Assembly (NCBI GenBank): GCA_947451445.1
Contig: CANFZJ010000187.1
Coordinates: 1-6,421, forward strand
Length of the DNA stretch: 6,421 nucleotides
Direction: 5' to 3'
Source of the DNA: Comamonadaceae bacterium
GTDB lineage: Bacteria > Pseudomonadota > Gammaproteobacteria > Burkholderiales > Burkholderiaceae_C
The notes beneath the pieces were generated by a model. That model made no database searches and was not told the DNA's origin. It saw only the letters and a list, made by a program, of their open reading frames with translations. Both the position numbers and the translations under genes were made by a program. Shown here piece after piece: positions 6,234 to 6,421 of this stretch. How positions within the stretch are numbered: position 1 is the first letter of the stretch; every line of letters begins with the position of its first letter.

Positions 6234-6307
6234 GCGGGAGTAGTTCAATGGTAGAACCCTAGCCTTCCAAGCTAATGACGCGGGTTCGATTCCCGTCTCC
6301 CGCTCCA
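6234..6307 (+). tRNA. tRNA-Gly (anticodon TCC)
   Basis: A 74-base tRNA with encoded CCA (6305-6307). The acceptor stem pairs GCGGGAG (6234-6240) with CTCCCGC (6297-6303), and the discriminator is T6304, as in E. coli tRNA-Gly. The D stem GTTC/GAAC is intact. The anticodon loop CTTCCAA (6264-6270) gives anticodon TCC at 6266-6268, reading GGA and GGG. The outermost anticodon-stem pair is a C-A mismatch (6259 with 6275); the other four pairs are good. It is the middle gene of the Tyr-Gly-Thr cluster, 99 bases after tRNA-Tyr. Confidence 0.97.
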
Positions 6308-6371
6308 AAGGCGTTTGTCGGTTAGAAGTTTTGATTGAATTGCTGTGAGGTTTCGCTGCAATTTGATTTAT

Positions 6372-6421
6372 GCCCATTTGGCTCAGTGGCAGCCCACTCC
6401 CTTGGTAAGGGAGAGGTCCCG
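6372..6421 (+). tRNA. tRNA-Thr (anticodon GGT), 3' end cut by window
   Basis: The first 50 bases of a tRNA. The 5' acceptor strand GCCCATT is at 6372-6378. The anticodon stem CTCCC/GGGAG (6397-6401, 6409-6413) is perfect around the loop TTGGTAA, with anticodon GGT at 6404-6406, identifying threonine. The T arm and 3' acceptor strand lie outside. The D arm is odd: in the normal register GCTC (6381-6384) faces GCCC (6392-6395) rather than GAGC, leaving two mismatches. A register shifted by one base pairs GGCT (6380-6383) with AGCC (6391-6394). Position after tRNA-Tyr and tRNA-Gly fits the tRNA cluster known upstream of tufB in E. coli. Confidence 0.85.

Noticed and set aside
6049..6307. tRNA genes as integration sites for a mobile element
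   Set aside because: No integrase, direct repeat of a tRNA 3' end or foreign-looking DNA is present next to them.
6162..6377. 71-codon reading frame on the - strand containing ETGIEPAS-like sequence
   Set aside because: It is the antisense translation of the tRNA-Gly gene and its flanks. This peptide type is a familiar false protein annotation arising from tRNA antisense frames, and there is no independent coding evidence.

Overview
The window reads as ordinary chromosomal housekeeping DNA from a GC-rich betaproteobacterium. Protein features and gene order suggest Burkholderiales, probably Comamonadaceae (Rhodoferax/Acidovorax-like). This placement rests on recognising family signatures and context, not on a database search. 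All recognised genes lie on the + strand. I found no mobile element, CRISPR array, toxin or defence gene, or convincing new system.

Bases 1-5926 hold six tightly packed genes. They are the 3' part of an RNase II-family exoribonuclease (5' end outside the window), a TonB-type energy transducer starting inside the RNase stop codon, aroE (shikimate dehydrogenase), mtgA (monofunctional peptidoglycan glycosyltransferase), trpC (indole-3-glycerol phosphate synthase) and ung (uracil-DNA glycosylase). Junctions are a 4-base overlap, then gaps of 25, 3, 58 and 5 bases, so this is probably one transcription unit or two, with a possible break or control point in the 58-base gap before trpC. The products share no single pathway: RNA decay, envelope energy transduction, aromatic amino acid synthesis (aroE and trpC), wall synthesis and DNA repair. 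All enzymes keep their key catalytic residues. The one notable exception is a Glu replacing one metal-binding Asp in the RNase.

Bases 5927-6048 (122 bases) contain an AT-rich palindrome and an extended -10 promoter with a perfect TATAAT, just upstream of a tRNA cluster. The cluster is tRNA-Tyr(GTA), tRNA-Gly(TCC) and the first 50 bases of tRNA-Thr(GGT). The same Tyr-Gly-Thr order precedes tufB in Escherichia coli, so an elongation factor Tu gene is predicted just past the right edge. No gene-free stretch exceeds 300 bases.

The points most worth a second look are small. They are a tRNA-Thr D-arm that does not pair in the normal register, a hairpin over a Shine-Dalgarno-like site before trpC, a perfect 14-base palindrome just after tRNA-Tyr, the Asp-to-Glu change in the RNase, a lysine/alanine/proline insertion in MtgA, and a TolA-like TonB protein with the SxxxH motif but no ExbB/ExbD nearby.
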